From NCBI GenBank assembly GCA_036244855.1, contig BQKZ01000592.1, forward strand, positions 95,261 through 149,807: 54,547 bases of DNA, written 5' to 3'. The stretch is from Temnopleurus reevesii. Taxonomy: Eukaryota > Echinodermata > Echinoidea > Temnopleuroida > Temnopleuridae. The notes under the pieces were generated by a model, which was given only the letters and a program-made list of their open reading frames with translations, did no database searches and had not been told where the DNA came from. The translations under genes were made by a program, and so were the position numbers. Of this stretch, positions 49,521 through 54,547 are shown piece by piece; positions within the stretch are counted from its first letter, which is position 1, and every line of letters begins with the position of its first letter.

Positions 49521-49765
49521 AGATGGGTTGGAAGCATTCAGAAATTTCCTGCAGATGGAGTTCAGCGATGAGAACATTGAATTCTGTCTTGTAGATAATC
49601 ATTTGGTTCAGCTGTTCTTTTTCTGATGTTATTCAATATTTCAAATTACTAACATTTTTGCTCATTTTCTCTCTCTCTCTCTTTTTCTGTCTTTCACTCA
49701 GATGGGTTGGAAGCATTCAGAAAGTTCCTGCAGACGGAGTTCAGCGATGAGAACATTGAATTCTG
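49407..49765 (+). repeat. Tandem duplication (~180 bp) across the intron-exon boundary of the RGS gene
   Basis: Unit 1 (49407-49586) and unit 2 (49587-49765) each run from TCTTGTA through a CT-rich tract and acceptor to exon sequence ending ATTGAATTCTG. The junction shares a TG dinucleotide with the original left flank, which fits a microhomology-mediated tandem duplication. The intronic halves differ at roughly one base in five, whereas the exonic halves differ at only 2 of 64. Confidence 0.88.
49523..49586 (+). pseudogene. Truncated duplicate of the central RGS exon
   Basis: The 64 bases after the acceptor AG at 49521-49522 match the first 64 bases of the real exon at 49702, with two substitutions, both changing an amino acid (Lys to Asn, Thr to Met). 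The match breaks inside the codon for the conserved Trp. Reading on gives 13 intron-derived residues and a stop at 49624-49626. The copy keeps a good CT-rich acceptor but has lost the true donor, so normal inclusion would truncate the protein within the RGS box. A weak GT at 49586-49587 would release a 63-base cassette that keeps frame. I call it a broken exon copy; occasional splicing is possible but unproven. Confidence 0.85.
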
Positions 49766-49865
49766 GCTGGCATGTGAGGATTACAAGAAGCTCAAATCCT
49801 CCAAACTCTCCTCCAGGGCGCGAAAGATTTACGATGATTACGTCACGATACAGGCCCCAAGAGAG
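49702..49865 (+). CDS. RGS (R4 subfamily) coding exon: central RGS domain
   Basis: Second visible coding exon. The acceptor AG is at 49700-49701 after a CT-rich tract; the donor GTACGT starts at 49866. The last base of the previous exon plus AT makes an Asn codon, giving the RGS16-like junction KDR-N-GLEAF. It encodes residues 54-108 (GLEAFRKFLQTEFSDENIEFW...IQAPRE) and ends in phase 0. The helix FSDENIEFWLACEDYKK carries the Glu-Asn pair (residues 70-71) equivalent to RGS4 Glu87/Asn88, which contact the G-alpha switch regions; Phe67 replaces Tyr84, a common substitution. The 5' end of this exon, with the adjacent intron, is also present as a truncated tandem copy about 180 bp upstream. Confidence 0.96.
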
Positions 49866-52045
49866 GTACGTTGCTTTTCTTGCTTTCTTTTCTTTAGGAT
49901 TACGTCTAGACCGGGTCAATACTGAACATGGACATGTTTTGACGAAGTGACGGTAGTTAAAGGGTATTGTTGCATGAAAACAAGGAATTTCTGAGGTATC
50001 TACAATGCAAAGGTCATCATTCTGAAATACTTGTCAATTCTCTAAAAACACACATTTCAATTAAATTGTAACTTGTTTCATGCAACATTACCCATAGGCT
50101 ACCGTTACTTCATTAAAAAAAAGTAACAAAATCGTTTCTCTCACTTACAGACCCTAATCTTGTTAAAGATAACAATCTTGGGCAATCAAACAAATTTTTG
50201 GTCATTGGATCACAAACAGGTTACTCATTAGAAAAGCGTAAAGCTTTGATTGTCTCCTGAGTGTATCATCCCATTTTCTCCTTGTCATGCGAAGGAAACT
50301 TGTTGTCTACAAAATAAATCACTTCCAGTTGATGAGATTCACATCATCGGGCGAACCTCCGAGAAATCAATACGAGCGAGACGATAGAAAGACCCGCAAA
50401 CGATTCGAGATGTGCTCCAGCATGTGACAGTGTATGGGGAATGAGACAATGTTTCCAAATCATTTGCCGTGTGAATTGATTTGTTCTTTCTAACCCAAGG
50501 CATTTCCTATTTCAAAGACCTTGTGCCCGTTTCTAAGACGTCTATATGACTTTGTTTGTCATGAACGGAGGGTTCTTAGTAGTTTGCGATAAGGCCAAGA
50601 AAAGAAAACAGTTTGGAAGTGTAATAGACACACTTTTTTTTTAAGAAATAAGGATAAATAAACATTTTTTTTTTTTAACTTGAAGAAAAAAAGATCTGTG
50701 TTGAAACAAGACTTAGGGGATAAGTAGAGCCAATAAACCTTTATAATGATATCACAGGCAATTTATTTTGTTCGATTAAAGCGAAAGACCAGTTTTGGGA
50801 GGAGGGCGCTTCAGATATTTAACTAGTTTGCGAGCTGCAGTAGAATTATTACCATAATGCAGTTTTTCAATAGTAAATTAGAGCATGTTCATNTCATACA
50901 TAGATATATTTAGGCATGTAAAGCAACTTGTGAATACATCAGCTTGTTTAACATCACTTTCTGCATCCTGGTCATTAGGAATCTATACCTAAGGATGAAT
51001 TTCCATTCATTTTTCAATGCGAATGAAATTATAACAGCTGTTGTAAAAAGTTGAAACATTCATGTATTCATTTATTTGATCTATTTTCTCCTCTCTCTCT
51101 TTTTCATGTTAATCATGCGTAGTTAAATGTCACGTTGTGCCACAAACCTTAGCGTGAATTTAGGGCAAATGTTTGTGGCCTCAACCCAAACCTGATGAAT
51201 ATCGATCAATCCTGGTTGCGCATATTGCCAATGGTGTGCTAACTCGAATGCTGACGAATAAAGAAAGTTAGTTATTCAGTGCATGTAGCATCTAGCCTGG
51301 GCAAGAGTATCCGCTCCTCCTGGCCTGCTTTCCAAGAAAACGATTTGATGTTTGCTGATTTTCAATCGTACATTGATGATAGTCTGCCAGCACAGACCCA
51401 TTAATGGGTAGTTTGATCAGTGCTGCCTTCCTTTTAAAATATTTATGTCTGGGTGGGAAGTCCACAGTTGCAGCTAGTTACAATGTGCTAGTCTCCTTTT
51501 CCAGACACATCGTCATGTACTCCCAGTTTTTTTTATAAAGCAGCAAAGTATCAGGTATCTGAATAGGGTCTGTGTTCGCAGGTTAGGTAGGCAACGTCAT
51601 TGGAGTATCTATGTGACAAGATGAAATGAAAATTCTGTTCAAGAGGGTCATAGAATCGGGATCGGGGCATTAATCAATTCTGCTAGGAAAAGAGTCGAGG
51701 AGGAACAAGGGGTCAAACTTCTGAATCGTGCACTTCACATCATACATCTCTTATCCCAAAGTTATATAAGAATTTGCTGTTCTAAAAGAATATTTCACTT
51801 TTAGGATAATGATAGTTTAGAAATTAAAATAGTACGTTAACCCATATGTAAGTGCCCCAAAAATAAGTCTGCATAAATTATTAATTTCCAGCATCTTCTC
51901 CTTTCTGACTGGGAGACATGATATCATGCATGGTAAAATTAGAAAAAATCATGAGCTTTTCTCGTATTTTACAGAATTTACTATAGAATTGCAATCACAG
52001 CTGATTTCTAAATTTTTATTTTTTTTCTCATATCTGTCTTTTCAG
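49866..52045 (+). other. RGS intron between second and third visible coding exons
   Basis: Begins GTACGT and ends CAG. A 168-base foldback element lies at 49944-50111. One undetermined base (N) lies at 50893. No other gene or RNA was recognised. Confidence 0.9.
49944..50111. mobile_element. MITE-like foldback element in RGS intron
   Basis: Left arm GAAGTGACGGTAG...GGGTATTGTTGCATGAAAACAA and inverted right arm GAAGTAACGGTAG...GGGTAATGTTGCATGAAACAA match over about 40 bases. 168 bp, just 78 bases after the exon donor. Confidence 0.85.
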
Positions 52046-52228
52046 GTTAATCTGGATTCCAGGACGAGACTGGAAACGGTGGATAATCTAAGCGCGCCCG
52101 ACGAACACACGTTTGACCAAGCACAGAAGAGGATAGAAGCATTAATGGAGAAGGACTCGTATCCAAGGTTTCTACGGTCCGAGATCTACCAGAAGCTGCT
52201 ACGAGAAAGCAGTAAAAAGGGGAAATAA
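52046..52228 (+). CDS. RGS (R4 subfamily) terminal coding exon with stop codon
   Basis: Last coding exon, entered in phase 0 after acceptor TTTTCAG at 52039-52045 and ending with TAA at 52226-52228. It encodes residues 109-168. VNLDSRTR supplies the Asn equivalent to RGS4 Asn128, which orients the catalytic Gln of G-alpha. [14 protein letters not shown] supplies Leu141, Asp145, Ser146 and Arg149, equivalent to RGS4 Leu159, Asp163, Ser164 and Arg167. All main G-alpha contacts are therefore present and GAP activity is expected. The protein ends only about ten residues after the RGS box with a short basic tail (SSKKGK), so it is a compact R4 type without C-terminal domains such as GGL, GoLoco or PDZ. 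The joined visible part is 168 residues; with a typical first exon the whole protein would be about 185, close to RGS8. Confidence 0.96.
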   Translation, partial: VNLDSRTRLETVDNLSAPDEHTFDQAQKRIEALMEKDSYPRFLRSEIYQKLLRESSKKGK

Positions 52229-53385
52229 TGAGCGGCAGTTGCCAATTTGGACTCTCATTATGCCGATTAACTACACCTTAAGATGATTTTTTAATGTGTC
52301 ATACTACAAAGAAACGTTTATTGACTTTGTAGCGGAGAAAGTGACATGACATGTGGAAACAGCCAGAGCACATTAGTGGTACATGTACACCTGTTCCAGT
52401 TTGCACCACGCGAGGGCGTAATGGCTGCTTCGGCAAAGCATTTGTGAAAGTTCTGCACATTTGATTAATGAGATTGATCAATGGAGTGAGTTTTATTTCC
52501 TTGTTGGATGTGGAATTCCACTTAAGAGAAACTCTGGGAAGCGCTCTTGACAATCGTCGGCCATTTCTCCGAAGCATTAGACACTCTTTGTAGCCTATCA
52601 CGATGAGAACTTGTACATTTTTAGATTTTGATTTTTTATCCACCATTTATATACAAGCTGTTAGGACATCGTCATCAGGACCTTGTTTGAGAAAAAGCGA
52701 CTCACAATGCGCACTTGCACCATTGTATGGATAATGGGATTCTTGCCATTTACGTTTAATATACTGCCCTCTGTAGACTGCAATAATAGTAACCACCAAA
52801 CTCGCTAGTCAGCAATCAACTCCCCTATACAAGATTGAGCGTTAAGTGCAATGTTATTTAAAGGTATGCTAGATTAATTTATATACAAGTTATAATAATC
52901 ATGTGGAGTAGATTGAAATTTGTGTTTTCGCTCCTTGTTTGTTGTTTGAACTTGCAAAATTATCTTGGGGTATGTGATTTAGTCAAAGTGATGTGCAAGT
53001 AATTGATTTACTGCTGGATATATGTAATAAGTATAATGAAATTTCATGACATAGCTTAAGAACAACTGGAATTCTGTATTAATGAAGTTATCGTAATTGC
53101 ACTCGTTACAACTCAGAAAAATGTCAACCAAATGTTTGTAGTAGTCTATTGGATTGTTTCACGTCACTGCCAAAGTATGAAAAAGAAATCACTCCCTGAA
53201 ATGTTTAGAGGTTAGCACTGCACAAATGCATTGAGTGAATGTTTTAATTCTAATAGACGTGAGCACCAAAAATGGAGACTGTTTTGTTTCAAGTGTATTC
53301 TTGTTCAGGTAAATTCCAGGACTAACTCCTGAATGAATTCGCTTTTACGTTGTTCCTGCAAATAAAACGTTCCCCTCCCACATCC
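52229..53385 (+). other. Probable 3' UTR of the RGS gene
   Basis: AT-rich sequence after the TAA stop with no continuing coding frame. The first canonical AATAAA is at 53361-53366, followed within 20-30 bases by a C/T-rich then T-rich stretch, giving a UTR of about 1.15 kb. A second AATAAA at 54207-54212 could give a 2 kb form. The end point is inferred from the signal only. Confidence 0.5.
53361..53366 (+). promoter_or_regulatory. Candidate polyadenylation signal AATAAA
   Basis: First exact AATAAA hexamer downstream of the RGS stop codon, about 1.13 kb away. Confidence 0.5.
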
Positions 53386-54547
53386 CGTTTTCGATAATTC
53401 CCTCAAATTTTCAAGGATAGTTATCATTCCCAAATAAGTGCATATGCTCCATCAAAATCTTTTGTGTTAATTAACCATGCCGAAGGTTTATCCAACATTG
53501 CAACTATGTAAAATTATGTTAGGAAAATGCATGTGCTGTGCCAAGTTTTTCATTCATTAGCATTCCTGGGGTATGTATAAGAGTTTGGGACGGAAGCATT
53601 CAATTTACGGTAATAGTACATCTCCTCGGAAATTTGGGATACCTGGTAATACTGACAATTGTATGCATTCGCTGCATGTGATTTTTACCTTTCCTGAGGC
53701 CTAGCCAACATAGCATCAGGAAACAAAATTCTAGTTCAAATGTATACATTCCTCAAATACAAGAGTAGATTTGCAGGCCACATCTATTGTTACACTCATA
53801 CATGTATTAACCGTTTTGAAATTTAAAGAATAGAGTGGGCAGGACTTTTGGCAGATGGACACAGATATATATTACGTATAAATCAACAAAACGGACCTAA
53901 AAACAGCAGAAAATCACAATAGACCACTTTCGTAATGTATTCAAATTTATGCATGCTTCTTTGTCAAACATACAGAGACAAGCTATTTGTTCACCTGATG
54001 TAAACATAATTGTATATGAATAGAAGGAATATGGATAGTATGCATTGGTTGTTGCTAGGTTGGTAAAGCTACATAGTTTGACCAACATAACAATGTTAAA
54101 GTATACAAGTAGCATTCTGACTAATATACTCTCATTATTTTTATCATAAGAATACATTAAGAAAATGGTCTATTCTGTAGACATATCCAATCTTGTTAAA
54201 TTTTTCAATAAACGATGCAGTTAGATATACATACGTAAAATGATTTGAAAATTTGAAAACAGGATTTGAAAATGATTTGATGACATTCATTGACAAATTT
54301 TGAAACTCATTTGGGACCATATCATCTCCTAACTCTGTAGTCTTTATCCAAACTTTTTTGTCATAAGCCCTCAGTTTACGAAAGCTAAATTAGATTTCAA
54401 GTTATATGTGTATTTGGTTCTTTTGTTTCCCAGGTCTTCAGGTTATGCAAAAATCTCAACTGTTATCTTTGCCCAAATCAATACTGACACAAGCGAACAA
54501 GAGAAGTTTGGATAAATGTGTCCCACCACCCCTCCCCACCCCCCCCC
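53386..54547. other. 3' flank of the RGS gene
   Basis: AT-rich, with no coding frame I can support. It ends in a C-rich run at 54525-54547 that reaches the window edge. Confidence 0.6.
54207..54212 (+). promoter_or_regulatory. Alternative polyadenylation signal AATAAA
   Basis: Second exact hexamer, about 2 kb beyond the RGS stop. Could serve a longer transcript or be chance in AT-rich DNA. Confidence 0.3.

Larger units (their letters stand above)
47094..49701 (+). other. RGS intron between first and second visible coding exons
   Basis: Begins GTAAGT and ends CAG. It holds a foldback element at 48277-48605 and the tandem exon-fragment duplication at 49407-49765. Otherwise AT-rich, with no further exon recognised. 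Confidence 0.9.

Overview
This is a eukaryotic, AT-rich, repeat-rich window, most likely from a marine deuterostome and best fitting an echinoderm such as a sea urchin. The evidence is long (GA)n/(CT)n tracts, tRNA-derived SINEs ending in GCGCTATATAAA plus (TTA)n, many small inverted-repeat (MITE-like) elements, and a spliced metazoan RGS gene. The species call is inference; no marker names it.

The only protein-coding gene I can support is at the right end on the + strand: the last three coding exons of an R4-type regulator of G-protein signalling (RGS4/5/8/16-like), at 46933-47093, 49702-49865 and 52046-52228. Splice sites and phases agree, and the joined reading frame ends in a stop followed by a 3' UTR with AATAAA signals. 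The first coding exon, expected to end in phase 2 and to carry the short Met-Cys amphipathic N-terminus, was not found. About 47 kb to the left is therefore either a very long first intron or intergenic DNA. Just before the central RGS exon there is a truncated duplicate of its first 64 bases inside a ~180 bp tandem duplication.

Layout: 1-13696 is gene-free with microsatellites, several MITE copies and a diverged tandem repeat. 13697-18605 looks like two haplotypes laid end to end: 15682 onward repeats 13697 onward, and 15422-15680 is nearly identical to 18347-18605, with a single N and a 218-N gap at the joins. 18606-26330 holds purine- and pyrimidine-rich tracts, tandem repeats, MITEs and SINEs. 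26330-46932 is gene-free with SINEs, MITEs, a large foldback element (34476-34800) and a side-by-side pair of TA-flanked elements (41143-41487). 46933-54547 is the RGS gene, with foldback elements inside its introns, and 3' flank.

No rRNA, tRNA gene, CRISPR array or autonomous transposon was found. Most long open frames in the window are translations of simple repeats. No new multi-gene system is visible. The most informative signals are the unusually conserved RGS exon fragment, the assembly bubble, and the MITE families, including alleles that differ in MITE content.
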